A DNA stretch of 64,000 bases from Hahellaceae bacterium (GTDB lineage: Bacteria; Pseudomonadota; Gammaproteobacteria; Pseudomonadales; Oleiphilaceae). Both the position numbers and the translations under genes were made by a program. The notes under the pieces are model-generated. The model searched no databases and was not told where the DNA came from. It saw only the letters and a program-made list of their open reading frames with translations. Shown piece by piece: positions 17,083 through 26,009 of the stretch (positions within the stretch are counted from its first letter, which is position 1; each line of letters opens with the position of its first letter). The stretch is from contig JADJWY010000026.1 in NCBI GenBank assembly GCA_016716085.1, forward strand, positions 124,001 through 188,000, read 5' to 3'.

Positions 17083-18120
17083 ATGAAAGTATTGGTTACC
17101 GGTGCCAACGGGCACATTGGTTCACACGTGGTTCGACAATTGCTGGACCAACAGCATCAGGTGCGCGCCATGGTCCGTAAAGGCTCGGACCTGCGCGGGC
17201 TGGACGGCCTCAACCCCGACTTCGTCTACGGCGATATTATGGACGAAGCGGCGGTGATGGCGGCAGCTGAAGGCTGCGACGCGATTATTCACATGGCGGC
17301 TGTCTATAAGACGATTGCCAAGACCCCGGAAGAAATCGTGGAACCTGCCGTGAAAGGTGCTGAGATCGTCTTCAAGGGGGCGGCCAAATACGGCATCCGT
17401 CGCGTGGTGTATACCAGCTCAGTCGCCTCGATTGGGTTTTCCTACAGCCCCAACACATTTCTGAGCAACCAGGACTGGAACAACGACGCCACCAATCCCT
17501 ACTACGTGGCCAAGACCCAAAGCGAAAAGGCTGCACAGCGACTCGCCAAAGAACATGGCATTCATTTGGTGGTGATCTGTCCGGCGATTGTGCTGGGCGA
17601 AAATGATTTCCGTATCACACCCTCTAATCAACTGGTGATGGACTGGCTGAATGGCAAAGGCCAAACCTACCCCGGCGGCCTCAATCTGGTGGATGTACGC
17701 GATGTCGCAGCAGCGCATGTGGCGGCGTTAACTCGCGGCGAAAATGGCCATCGCTACATCGTGGGTGGCGAGAATCTGGAAGTGAAAGCCATTGGTGAAA
17801 AACTGAAACGCCTCACAGGCATTCGGCCCCTGTATCTGCCGATGGGACGCGGCCCCACACTGGTGTTTGCCCGTATTGTCGAAACGCTGTGCAAGCTGAT
17901 CGGCCTCACCCCACCCTTCACCTACGACCTGGTGTTTGAAGCGGTGGGACGTTACTGCTTTTTCGACACACGCGAAACCGAAGAAGTGCTGCAGATTAAA
18001 CCGCGTAAGGCGGATGAGTCTCTGCGTTCAGCCGTGGATTGGCTCTTGAAATTGAACAAACTCAGACCGGGCGTTGCGACAAAAATCCAGCGCCACCTCT
18101 CCGGTCAGGGTGCCGCCTGA
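17083..18120 (+). CDS. NAD(P)-dependent extended SDR (epimerase/dihydroflavonol reductase-like)
   Basis: A 345-residue extended short-chain dehydrogenase. The nucleotide-binding loop is VTGANGHIGSHVV at residues 5-17. The catalytic Ser lies in VVYTSSVASIG and the Tyr-Lys pair in NPYYVAKTQSEK. This combination matches dihydroflavonol-4-reductase-like and hopanoid-type sugar epimerases; the substrate is not clear. I chose the ATG at 17083 because the Rossmann strand starts right there and a GGTAGGA lies upstream; a longer frame overlapping the giant gene is open but adds residues without family match. The gene follows the surface-protein gene and may be separate from the operon downstream. Confidence 0.85.
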   Translation: MKVLVTGANGHIGSHVVRQLLDQQHQVRAMVRKGSDLRGLDGLNPDFVYGDIMDEAAVMAAAEGCDAIIHMAAVYKTIAKTPEEIVEPAVKGAEIVFKGAAKYGIRRVVYTSSVASIGFSYSPNTFLSNQDWNNDATNPYYVAKTQSEKAAQRLAKEHGIHLVVICPAIVLGENDFRITPSNQLVMDWLNGKGQTYPGGLNLVDVRDVAAAHVAALTRGENGHRYIVGGENLEVKAIGEKLKRLTGIRPLYLPMGRGPTLVFARIVETLCKLIGLTPPFTYDLVFEAVGRYCFFDTRETEEVLQIKPRKADESLRSAVDWLLKLNKLRPGVATKIQRHLSGQGAA

Positions 18121-18331
18121 CACCCCAGAGGACGGCTGGGGGCCTACAGCGCCTCCAGGCTCCGTCTCAGGCCCGGTACATCGGTTTCCTGCCAAATGGC
18201 CGGGCCCCTTAATCAAGCGTAGAAGGGGTTCCTGCATCAGAAGCCAGCCCATGCCCTTGCGACCCTGGAGCCCGGCAACTATGCTTTTAGAAAACCAGAG
18301 CCGTTTTGCGCGGTACACTTGGGTTTGGCCG

Positions 18332-19030
18332 ATGCCGCTGTCTTCCTTGCGATTCCTGACCATTACAACGCTGTGGGCCCTGACCTCACCCGCAACCGCC
18401 GTTGACTTTCAAGTGCAAGATCAGGAGGGGCGCGCCGTTGCCAATGCGGTCATCGAGGTGCTCGACCCTCAATCACCGACCGCGGCTATTAGGCATACGA
18501 TCAGCAGCATGGATCAGATCAATAAGCGCTTCGTTCCATTGTTGCTGACAATTCAGGCGGGCGATCAGGTCAACTTCCCCAACAGCGACCAGATTCGTCA
18601 TCACGTCTACTCTTTCTCTCCAGCCAAGCCTTTCGAAATCAAGCTCTATGCTCGGGAGCCCGCAACTCCCATCACTTTTTCACAGCCAGGTGTCGTGGTG
18701 CTGGGATGCAATATTCACGATGCGATGGTGGGTTACATATACATCGCGGAATCCGGATTAGTGGGACACTCCAACGACACCGGTCAATTAAGCCTGCCCA
18801 CGGACACATTTCCCACACAGATTCGTGTCTGGCACCCTGCACTTTCACCTGACAGTCTGCAATCACTGACGCTGAGTGCCGAAGGATGGACCCTGCGCAC
18901 AGACGACCCGGATCATCCTGTGGCGCTCCTGACCCTGCCCCTCACCCAGCCTGCGAGACCGGGAGCCCAGACTCCGGCACCCGCAAAGGCAGTGAACCGG
19001 TTCGACGCCTTCCGACGGGCTTCGCCATGA
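18332..19030 (+). CDS. periplasmic cupredoxin-like protein
   Basis: A 233-residue exported protein annotated in relatives as a methylamine utilisation or cupredoxin-domain protein. The signal peptide ends SPATA at residue 23. The mature domain carries a type I copper set: His90 or His91 (RHHVY), then Cys126, His129 and Met132 in LGCNIHDAMVGY. It would bind copper in the periplasm; electron transfer or copper sensing is possible. The ATG at 18332 is preferred because the signal peptide starts there, although the frame is open further up and the ribosome site is weak. The stop overlaps the start of the GGDEF-EAL gene, so the two are coupled. It is the first gene of a conserved-looking operon. 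Confidence 0.85.
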   Translation: MPLSSLRFLTITTLWALTSPATAVDFQVQDQEGRAVANAVIEVLDPQSPTAAIRHTISSMDQINKRFVPLLLTIQAGDQVNFPNSDQIRHHVYSFSPAKPFEIKLYAREPATPITFSQPGVVVLGCNIHDAMVGYIYIAESGLVGHSNDTGQLSLPTDTFPTQIRVWHPALSPDSLQSLTLSAEGWTLRTDDPDHPVALLTLPLTQPARPGAQTPAPAKAVNRFDAFRRASP

Positions 19031-20904
19031 ACAAATTGGGCAATCAGATTTTGTTGCTGACAACAGCATTGCTGGTACTGACGGCCATGGCCATCATGGG
19101 CTCGGTCTGGAGTTCGACGGCGGGGTATGCTGAGCGACAAGTCAATGATGAGCTAACGCGCGCAGTCAACATTTTCCAGGAATCACTGGGGGATCGCAGC
19201 CAACGCCTGTTTGCCTCAGCGAGTGTTCTGACGGCGGATTTCGGCTTCAAGCAGGCGGTCGCCACGCAGGACCTGCCGACACTAAGGAGTGCTTTGCAGA
19301 ACCAGGGCCGGCGCATTGCCGCAGACCTGATGCTGATCACCGATCTCGAGGGCCGTGTGACCGCCTCTATTCACTCGGATGACGCGCCGCCCAGTCTCAC
19401 AGAACTTTCCGCCTCTTTGGTCAAACAGGCCATTCAAGACGATGGGGTGGCTTCATTTCTGGTCGAGGATCATCAGCTTTACCAGATTATTGTCATTCCA
19501 GTAAAGGCCCCTTTGCCCATCGCACTGGCGGGCATCGGTTTTAAGCTGGATCAACGGTTTACAGGAGACTTGCTTAACGTGACCGGCCTGAATTTATCGC
19601 TGGTCCACACGCACGAAGGACTTCGACAGGTTTTAACCAGTACCCTGCCAGAAGCACAGCAGGCCGAAGCCCTGGCCGCGCCAAAGGAACTGGTGGTCAA
19701 CGCGGGTATGTTGATTGGCGAAAGACAGCGCTTTATCTCACAGCCCTCAGTCTTTGTTCTGGGAGAGGGCGACACGCTGGAACTGGTATTGAGCGCCTCA
19801 CTGGACAAGACCTTTGACGAATTCGACCGCATTCGTAACCGGATTCTGATTATTACCCTGATGGTGCTGGTGCTGGCCAGCCTGGGCAGTCTGGTGCTTT
19901 CGCGCAGCCTGGCCGAGCCCCTGGCACGACTGGGTGTCATTGCCGAACAGATTGCGGGGGGCGATTATCATCATATTCCCTTCATCAAAACGCGAACGCG
20001 AGAACTGCACGATCTGTTTTATGCCTTTGTTGCCATGCGGAACGAAATCAAAGAGCGCGAGCAGCGCATTCTCTACCAGACTTCGCACGACCAGCTGACG
20101 CAACTGCTAAATCGTCACACCCTGCTCACAAAATTCAGTCAGCGGCTGCTTGGCACAGGCTCACCGCTGATCTTCCTGAGCATCAATGTTCGCGGATTCA
20201 GACAGGTGAACGACACCTTTGGCCCTGATGTTGGCGATAAATGTCTGATCATCATTGGTGAACGTCTCCGGTTCTTCGCCGATTTAGAACCTTTAGTCGC
20301 CCGAGCGGGCGCCGACGAGTTTATGGCAGCCTATCCGGTGCCCGATCGCAGTACGCCCCATGTATTAGCTGAAAAAATTCAGGCCAGACTGGCGGAACCA
20401 TTCATTGTCGGCACACTCTCGCTCCCCCTCGTCTGCGACATCGGTGTCGCGACTTCGCCAGAGCACGGGGAGACTGCGGACATTCTGGAGCGACGCTCCG
20501 GCATCGCACTGGACAAGGCACGTCAGACACGCGCAGGCCTGCGATTTTACGAAACCGGGGAGGATGAAGCCCACCTTGAACGACTGATTCTGCTCAATGA
20601 GCTCAAGCTTGCGTTAGGCTCAAATGATGGCCAGTTGCAAATGTATTATCAGCCCAAACTGAATCTCCAGTCAGGCAAAATCGACAAGTGTGAAGCGCTG
20701 ATCCGCTGGATTCACCCTACCCGTAAATTCGTCTCACCCGAGGTGTTCGTCTCCCTGGCCGAGCAATCAGGGCTTATCAGCACACTCACGGACTGGGTAC
20801 TGGATACCGTGCTGCGACAACTGGCCATCTGGAAAGATGCCGGCGTAACACTTCAGGTAGCGATCAACATCTCTGCCCAGGACCTGGGTCGTGAAGAACT
20901 GTAA
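19027..20904 (+). CDS. membrane GGDEF-EAL protein, stops inside EAL domain
   Basis: A c-di-GMP signalling protein of 625 residues as read. Residues 7-30 form a membrane helix, followed by a periplasmic sensor of about 250 residues, a second helix (about 278-300), a HAMP-like linker, a GGDEF domain (about 360-510) and most of the first half of an EAL domain. The GGDEF signature is GADEF (second Gly changed to Ala) and no RxxD inhibitory site precedes it, so cyclase activity is doubtful. The EAL part has CEALIRW and VAINISAQDL, then hits a TAA at 20902-20904. The rest of the EAL domain continues in the same frame. The start ATG overlaps the cupredoxin stop. Confidence 0.85.
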   Translation: MNKLGNQILLLTTALLVLTAMAIMGSVWSSTAGYAERQVNDELTRAVNIFQESLGDRSQRLFASASVLTADFGFKQAVATQDLPTLRSALQNQGRRIAADLMLITDLEGRVTASIHSDDAPPSLTELSASLVKQAIQDDGVASFLVEDHQLYQIIVIPVKAPLPIALAGIGFKLDQRFTGDLLNVTGLNLSLVHTHEGLRQVLTSTLPEAQQAEALAAPKELVVNAGMLIGERQRFISQPSVFVLGEGDTLELVLSASLDKTFDEFDRIRNRILIITLMVLVLASLGSLVLSRSLAEPLARLGVIAEQIAGGDYHHIPFIKTRTRELHDLFYAFVAMRNEIKEREQRILYQTSHDQLTQLLNRHTLLTKFSQRLLGTGSPLIFLSINVRGFRQVNDTFGPDVGDKCLIIIGERLRFFADLEPLVARAGADEFMAAYPVPDRSTPHVLAEKIQARLAEPFIVGTLSLPLVCDIGVATSPEHGETADILERRSGIALDKARQTRAGLRFYETGEDEAHLERLILLNELKLALGSNDGQLQMYYQPKLNLQSGKIDKCEALIRWIHPTRKFVSPEVFVSLAEQSGLISTLTDWVLDTVLRQLAIWKDAGVTLQVAINISAQDLGREEL

Positions 20905-20907
20905 AAA

Positions 20908-21369
20908 ATGACGCTCGCCCTGCTATCGCTGTACGACTTGCCGCCCTCTTGTGTCAGTTTTGAGTTGACCGAGCGCGACATGATGAGCGACGCCCAGAAA
21001 GCGATTGATTTGATGACCCGGTTCAAGGAAAACGGCCTTGAACTTTCAGTCGATGATTATGGGATTGGCCAATCGTCCCTTTCGAAGTTGAAGCAAATGC
21101 CCGTCAGCGCGATCAAGATCGACAAAAGTTTTGTTTTCAACCTCGACAAGTCTGAAAGTGATCGCATCATCGTTAAATCAACGATTGAATTAGGGCACCG
21201 GTTCCGTCTCAAGGTAATTGCCGAAGGCGTTGAAACCGAATTGGCGCTGAACACGCTGAAGGACATGGGCTGCGATTACATACAAGGCTATCACCTCTGC
21301 CGCCCGATGCCCGCCAGCCTATTCGAACAATGGCTCAAGGATCGCCAAAAACCCTCGATAACAGGATAA
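20908..21369 (+). pseudogene. C-terminal half of the interrupted EAL domain
   Basis: Same frame as the preceding gene, after TAA and one codon. It holds the second half of the EAL phosphodiesterase barrel: SFELTERDM, LSVDDYGIGQSSLSKLK, IKIDKSFV, KVIAEGVET and CDYIQGYHLCRPM. These are the metal and substrate residues of the family, so they were functional before the stop. An ATG at 20908 lies three bases after the stop, so a restart is conceivable, but there is no clear ribosome site and half a barrel should not fold. Either a nonsense mutation or a sequencing error. DUF3034 follows five bases later. Confidence 0.8.
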
Positions 21370-21373
21370 ATCA

Positions 21374-22246
21374 ATGCAACAGCCCCCTCTGAGTCGATGT
21401 CTGCCGCAGGCCCGCGTTCCCCTTCTCCTGAGTCTGCTCCTGACGGCAGCCTTACCCGCCCAAGCCGGCGGTAAATTGCTTGCCACCCCAGGCCTAAACA
21501 CGATTGATGGCACCGCTGGTGGCGGACTGGTGCCGTGGGCCACCCTTTCCGGTTATGCAACACGGGACGAGTTGGCAGCCACGGTCTTTCTCTCGCAGAC
21601 CGGCGTCGGGGCCTACCGTTTGCAAGTTGCAGGCGCAGCGCTCAATTTTTACGATCGGGTCGAAGTGAGCTTTGCCAATCAAACCTTTTTATTAAAGGGC
21701 ACCGGAAGCGAAATCGGCCAGCAGGTCTTTGGACTGAAGACGCGCCTCTATGGCGACCTGGTCTATTCATTCTTCCCGCAGATCAGTGCAGGGATCCAGT
21801 TTCGTGAACTGCAGGATGGCGAGATTGCAGGGGCAGTGGGCGCGGATAATGCGCGTCACGGTACTGATTATTTCGTGACCGCGAGTAAGTTGCAGCTGGG
21901 TGCCCTCTTTGGCTACAACCTGTTATGGAATGTGGGTTTGAGAGCAAGCGATGCCAATCAAACCGGTTTTCTCGGCTTTGGCGGCGATGCCAAAAACGCT
22001 TATTCCATCCTGGGCGAGGGTAGCGTGGCTGTCCTGCTGACCCGCTCGCTCGCCGTCGGGGTTGAATACCGCCAGAAGCCTGACAACCTGAGTTTTGCGC
22101 GCGAAGATGACTGGCAGGATGTGTTTATCGCCTATCTACCCAACAAGCATCTCGGTGTAGCCATTGCCTGGGCAGACTTGGGCCACATCGCCGGACAGGA
22201 CAACCAGCAGGGACTCTATCTTTCAATCAATGGCGCATTGTGGTGA
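21374..22246 (+). CDS. DUF3034 family outer-membrane protein
   Basis: A 290-residue exported protein of the DUF3034 family. The signal peptide ends PAQA near residue 31. The mature start GGKLLATPGLNTIDGTAGGGLVPWATLSGYATRDE is the family signature. The rest alternates polar and apolar residues in strands typical of an outer-membrane barrel (for example LGVAIAWADLGHIAGQDNQQGLYLSINGALW, ending in an aromatic residue). Function is unknown. The gene sits between the GGDEF-EAL protein and a lipoprotein hemoglobin with gaps of only a few bases, so it belongs to the same operon. A role as outer-membrane channel for the ligand sensed by the system is a guess. Confidence 0.88.
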   Translation: MQQPPLSRCLPQARVPLLLSLLLTAALPAQAGGKLLATPGLNTIDGTAGGGLVPWATLSGYATRDELAATVFLSQTGVGAYRLQVAGAALNFYDRVEVSFANQTFLLKGTGSEIGQQVFGLKTRLYGDLVYSFFPQISAGIQFRELQDGEIAGAVGADNARHGTDYFVTASKLQLGALFGYNLLWNVGLRASDANQTGFLGFGGDAKNAYSILGEGSVAVLLTRSLAVGVEYRQKPDNLSFAREDDWQDVFIAYLPNKHLGVAIAWADLGHIAGQDNQQGLYLSINGALW

Positions 22247-22254
22247 GGCGAGGA

Positions 22255-22683
22255 ATGAAACGATACACCCACGTAAAAATACTACTGGCCGCCGGGCTAC
22301 TCTGTCTGACACTTGGCGGTTGCGCCACGCCGCGCGAGACCCTCTATGATGCACTCGGCGGGTCTGCAGGTATCGATCAGATAACCCGTGCACTGATCGT
22401 GCAGATTGGCAATGCCCCGGATATCAGGCCCTTCTTCGAGGAAACCGATCTTGAGCGTTTCCAGAGCAAGCTGAACGAACAACTTTGCCAGGTCAGTGGG
22501 GGTCCCTGTGACTATACCGGCGACCCGATGGACAAAGTGCATGCGGGTATGGACATCACCGAAGCGAATTTCAACAGGTTGGTCGAACTTCTCATCGACG
22601 CGATGGACGAAACCGGGATTCCCCATCCGATTCAGAACCAACTGCTTGCGCGTCTGGCCCCTCTGCGCGCCGAAATGCTCTAG
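22255..22683 (+). CDS. lipoprotein group I truncated hemoglobin
   Basis: A 142-residue truncated hemoglobin with a lipoprotein signal: hydrophobic core and LTLGGC with lipidated Cys23. Most truncated hemoglobins are cytosolic, so this one is exported and membrane-anchored. The heme-binding helix holds the proximal His96 in DKVHAGMDITEANFNRL, the group I signature, and the N-terminal part has YDALGGSAGI and the PFFEETD turn. It would bind O2 or NO in the periplasm. I chose the ATG at 22255 after GAGGCGAGG; an upstream in-frame start at 22240 overlaps DUF3034 and lacks the lipoprotein layout. It closes the operon with the cupredoxin-like, GGDEF-EAL and DUF3034 genes. Confidence 0.9.
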   Translation: MKRYTHVKILLAAGLLCLTLGGCATPRETLYDALGGSAGIDQITRALIVQIGNAPDIRPFFEETDLERFQSKLNEQLCQVSGGPCDYTGDPMDKVHAGMDITEANFNRLVELLIDAMDETGIPHPIQNQLLARLAPLRAEML

Positions 22684-22834
22684 CCTCCACCACTATATCT
22701 AGTAGTCACCCGGCGGGCAGCCAATGCCCGCACCGCTTCCCCATCAGCATCAACCCCAAAACTGGATTTTTCACCAATACGCCCGAGATCCGGCTGCAGG
22801 AATTTGTGTAATTTTTTGTAGTCAAGACTATGCA

Positions 22835-22881
22835 ACACATCATCTAGTGCTATAATTTTTACACGACCCCATATATGGGGT
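22835..22881 (+). promoter_or_regulatory. NrdR box pair over the nrdJ promoter
   Basis: Two 16-bp NrdR-type boxes: 22835-22850 (ACACATCATCTAGTGC) and 22866-22881 (ACCCCATATATGGGGT, a perfect palindrome). Their centres are 31 bp apart with a 15-bp linker, the spacing known for NrdR. A TATAAT at 22851-22856 lies between them, so NrdR binding would block RNA polymerase. A single weaker copy is at 23031-23046. The gap 22684-23076 holds no gene. Confidence 0.75.
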
Positions 22882-22895
22882 CTCTTGTTAACAAG

Positions 22896-22926
22896 TTATC
22901 CACAACTTATCCGCAACTTGTTCACA
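22896..22926 (+). promoter_or_regulatory. three phased DnaA boxes upstream of nrdJ
   Basis: TTATCCACA at 22896-22904 is a consensus DnaA box; TTATCCGCA at 22907-22915 and TTGTTCACA at 22918-22926 each differ by one or two bases. All three have the same orientation and start exactly 11 bp apart, so they face the same side of the helix. In E. coli DnaA also acts at the nrdAB promoter. Here it could tie nucleotide supply to replication. Confidence 0.6.
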
Positions 22927-23076
22927 GAAGCAGGTTGCAAAGCCCTCTGAATCGTACTGAAAACCTTCGGGCTCAGGCGTCAGACGGCCTAAAAAACAGC
23001 GCCAGGAATCGTTGACGGGGGCAAGCCCTCACACTATATCTTGGGGTATAACAAAGACAGGGGTTACAGGAATTCT

Positions 23077-25215
23077 ATGAACGCTAAAGTCCACCCGCTT
23101 ATCACGCCCGTTGAAATGCAGCCCGCATCACAGGACATCTGGTCAACCAAGTACCAGCTGAAAACCAAGTCGGGCGATGCCGTCGACAAGGACATTCATG
23201 ACACCTATCGCCGTGTGGCCATTTCACTGGCGGCCGTAGAAAAAGAGTCCATCCGGGCCAAAGTGCTGGAAGATTTCATGTGGGCACTGGAAAACGGTGC
23301 GATCCCTGCCGGCCGTATCATTTCCAATGCCGGTGCAGAAGCGCACAAACCCGCAACCTCCACGATCAACTGCACCGTGTCTGGCAGCATCATGGATTCC
23401 ATGGATGACATTCTGCTGAAAAACCACGAAGCCGGACTGACCCTGAAGGCAGGCTGCGGTATTGGTTACGAATTCTCTACCCTGCGTCCCAAAGGCGCCT
23501 ACGTGGCCGGTGCGGGCGCTACGACATCCGGGCCTCTGTCCTTCATGGACATCTTTGACAAGATGTGTTTCACCGTTTCCTCTGCCGGTGGCCGCCGCGG
23601 CGCCCAAATGGCGACCTTTGATGTACATCATCCCGATGTGTTCGACTTTATCCGCGCCAAGCGTGAAGACGGCCGTCTGCGTCAGTTCAACCTTTCGCTG
23701 CTGATTACCGAAGACTTTATTGAAGCGGTCAAGCACGACGGCGAGTGGGAGCTGTCCTTCCCGGTCACACGAAAAGAAGCCGAAGAAGAAGCGCTGGATC
23801 TGAGCAACCGTAGCAAATACCTCTATCGTGATTTCCCGGTACGAGAAGGCTATGTGACCGATAACCGTGGTCAGGTGGCCTGCCGCATCTACCGTACAGT
23901 CAAGGCGCGCGAGATCTGGAACGCGATCATGACCTCGACCTACGATTTTGCTGAACCCGGTTTCATCCTGATCGATAAGGTCAATGAAATGAACAACAAC
24001 TGGTTCTGCGAAAACATCCGCGCAACCAACCCCTGTGGTGAACAGCCCCTGCCCCCTTACGGCAGCTGTCTGCTGGGTTCCGTTAACCTGACCAAGTTCG
24101 TTGAGCATCCGTTCACTGACAAGGCCACATTCAACTACGAAAAATACCGCAAGGTCGTCAGCATCTTCACCCGCATGCTGGATAACGTGGTAGAAGTGAA
24201 TGGCCTGCCGCTGGAAGGCCAGCGCCATGAAATCATGTACAAGCGCCGACACGGCATGGGCATTCTGGGACTGGGCTCAACACTGGCCATGCTGCGCATG
24301 CCTTACGGTTCACCTGAATCAGTCGAATTTACCGAAAACGTGAACAAGGAAATGGCACTGGAAGGCTGGCGCGAAGGTTTGCGCCTGAGCAAGGAAAAAG
24401 GCGCTGCGCCGATCATGGAAGATGATTTTGCCGTGACTGAGCGCATGCTGGCCCTGCGCCCTGAAATGGCCAAAGACGGATTCAAGGTGGGCGACAAAGT
24501 GAAAGGCAAGATCCTGCACGCCCGTTACAGCCGCTACATGCAGCGCATTGCCGGCGCAGATGCCAAACTGGTCGATTCACTGGCCAAACATGGCAGCCGC
24601 TTTACGCACCACACCTCGATTGCACCGACCGGGACCATTTCCCTGTCACTGGCCAACAACGCCAGCAACGGAATCGAGCCGAGCTTTTCGCATCACTACT
24701 TCCGTAACGTGATTCGTGAAGGCAAGAAGACCAAAGAAAAGATGGATGTCTTCTCTTATGAACTGCTGGCCTACCGTCACTATATCAACGCGCACGCTAT
24801 GCCGTTCAGTGACGATGCGGAGGCCAAGCTGCCGGACTATTTCACCGTGAGCGATGATGTGACACCGACCCAGCACGTTGACATTCAGGCAGCCGCACAG
24901 CTGTGGGTGGATTCCTCCATCTCGAAAACGGCGAACGTACCGACTGACTTTGCGTACGATAAGTTCAAGGACATATACATGTATGCCTACGAGAAAGGTC
25001 TCAAGGGCTGCACCACCTTCCGCTTCAACCCGGAAGCCTTCCAGGGCGTTCTGGTGAAGGAAAAGGATCTGGAAAATACCTTTTATGAATTCACGCTCGA
25101 CGATGGCAGCAAAGTGAAGTTTAAAGGTAACGACGAAATCGAATACGATGGCGAAATGCACACAGCGGCGAACCTGTTTGACGCGCTAAAAGAAGGCACC
25201 TACGGAAAGTTCTGA
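23077..25215 (+). CDS. nrdJa: class II (B12-dependent) ribonucleotide reductase, large part
   Basis: Catalytic part of an adenosylcobalamin-dependent ribonucleotide reductase, 712 residues. It reduces ribonucleotides to deoxyribonucleotides with or without oxygen. STINCTVSG holds the first redox Cys, NPCGEQPLPPYGSC the thiyl radical Cys and catalytic Glu with Asn, and KGCTTFRF the second redox Cys region. The C-terminal part normally found in one chain is made by the next gene, as in P. aeruginosa NrdJa/NrdJb. The ATG at 23077 has ACAGGA at good distance; the earlier TTG at 23041 overlaps an operator-like site. Regulation by NrdR is supported by the box pair upstream. Confidence 0.95.
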   Translation: MNAKVHPLITPVEMQPASQDIWSTKYQLKTKSGDAVDKDIHDTYRRVAISLAAVEKESIRAKVLEDFMWALENGAIPAGRIISNAGAEAHKPATSTINCTVSGSIMDSMDDILLKNHEAGLTLKAGCGIGYEFSTLRPKGAYVAGAGATTSGPLSFMDIFDKMCFTVSSAGGRRGAQMATFDVHHPDVFDFIRAKREDGRLRQFNLSLLITEDFIEAVKHDGEWELSFPVTRKEAEEEALDLSNRSKYLYRDFPVREGYVTDNRGQVACRIYRTVKAREIWNAIMTSTYDFAEPGFILIDKVNEMNNNWFCENIRATNPCGEQPLPPYGSCLLGSVNLTKFVEHPFTDKATFNYEKYRKVVSIFTRMLDNVVEVNGLPLEGQRHEIMYKRRHGMGILGLGSTLAMLRMPYGSPESVEFTENVNKEMALEGWREGLRLSKEKGAAPIMEDDFAVTERMLALRPEMAKDGFKVGDKVKGKILHARYSRYMQRIAGADAKLVDSLAKHGSRFTHHTSIAPTGTISLSLANNASNGIEPSFSHHYFRNVIREGKKTKEKMDVFSYELLAYRHYINAHAMPFSDDAEAKLPDYFTVSDDVTPTQHVDIQAAAQLWVDSSISKTANVPTDFAYDKFKDIYMYAYEKGLKGCTTFRFNPEAFQGVLVKEKDLENTFYEFTLDDGSKVKFKGNDEIEYDGEMHTAANLFDALKEGTYGKF

Positions 25216-25228
25216 TCAGGAGAGAATC

Positions 25229-25927
25229 ATGGCATTTAAAATAGAAAAGAAAATCGTAGGCTATACTGTGCTCAAAGCCGACGAGCAGCCCAAGCTGCAA
25301 GCGGTCAATGAAGTGAAAGAGCCCATGCCACTGGTCATGAACGAAACCATTGAACGTCCTGATTATCTGGTTGGTAGCACCTACAAGATCAAGCCGCCGG
25401 TTTCCGAGCACGCCCTCTACATCACGATCAACGATATCGTGCTGAATGAGGGGACGGATCATGAAACGCGCCGCCCTTATGAAATCTTCATCAATTCCAA
25501 GTCGATGGAGCATTTTCAGTGGGTTATCGCACTGACACGGGTTATCTCAGCGGTGTTCCGTAAGGGAGGTGATATCACCTTCCTGATCGACGAGCTGTGC
25601 TCTGTACACGATCCCAATGGCGGTTACTACAAGAAAGGTGGTGTATTCATGCCATCGCTGGTCGCCGAAATTGGTTCGGTCATCGAGCGTCACATGAAAG
25701 CGGTAGGTCTGATTCAGTCGGATGAACTGAGCGAAGCGCAGCGCCACATGATTGCAGAAAAACGAGCCGCTTATGAAGCCAAGGCATCCGAAGCCAAGGG
25801 CGACAGTGGTGAAAAGCTGGCCTTCCCGCCCTCAGCCACGATGTGCAAGAAGTGCAGCCAGAAATCCGTGATCATGATGGATGGCTGCATGACCTGTCTG
25901 AACTGCGGCGACAGCAAGTGCGGCTGA
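25229..25927 (+). CDS. nrdJb: class II ribonucleotide reductase, C-terminal subunit
   Basis: A 232-residue protein matching NrdJb of P. aeruginosa, which carries the part of NrdJ that is fused in other bacteria. It contains the TSCPD-type domain (residues about 50-160: RPDYLVGSTYKIK, FINSKSMEHFQWV and MPSLVAEIGSVIERHM) and a C-terminal cysteine cluster MCKKCSQ, GCMTCLNCGDSKCG. The Cys pairs probably pass electrons to the active site or bind zinc. It starts 13 bases after nrdJa behind AGGAGAG, so the two are made together. A strong terminator follows. Confidence 0.93.
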   Translation: MAFKIEKKIVGYTVLKADEQPKLQAVNEVKEPMPLVMNETIERPDYLVGSTYKIKPPVSEHALYITINDIVLNEGTDHETRRPYEIFINSKSMEHFQWVIALTRVISAVFRKGGDITFLIDELCSVHDPNGGYYKKGGVFMPSLVAEIGSVIERHMKAVGLIQSDELSEAQRHMIAEKRAAYEAKASEAKGDSGEKLAFPPSATMCKKCSQKSVIMMDGCMTCLNCGDSKCG

Positions 25928-26009
25928 TCACCTGATTGGAGCTCCCCCTACCGGGCACGCGTCGCTCCGTGTGGCCCGGCCATAACCTAGAAAGTAAAAA
26001 ATCCCTGTT

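Noticed and set aside
20902..20907. Stop codon read-through or frameshift as a designed feature of the EAL gene
   Set aside because: No slippery sequence or known recoding signal was seen; TAA is not a known recoding codon in this context.
22896..22926. DnaA box cluster as a replication origin
   Set aside because: Only three boxes, no AT-rich unwinding region, no dnaA, dnaN or gidA nearby, and the cluster lies in a gene promoter.
22684..23076. Cobalamin riboswitch upstream of the B12-dependent reductase
   Set aside because: I looked for the conserved B12 box and did not find it; the leader holds NrdR and DnaA sites instead.
23224..24252. Leftward open frame of 342 codons
   Set aside because: Shadow of nrdJa, which has all catalytic motifs.
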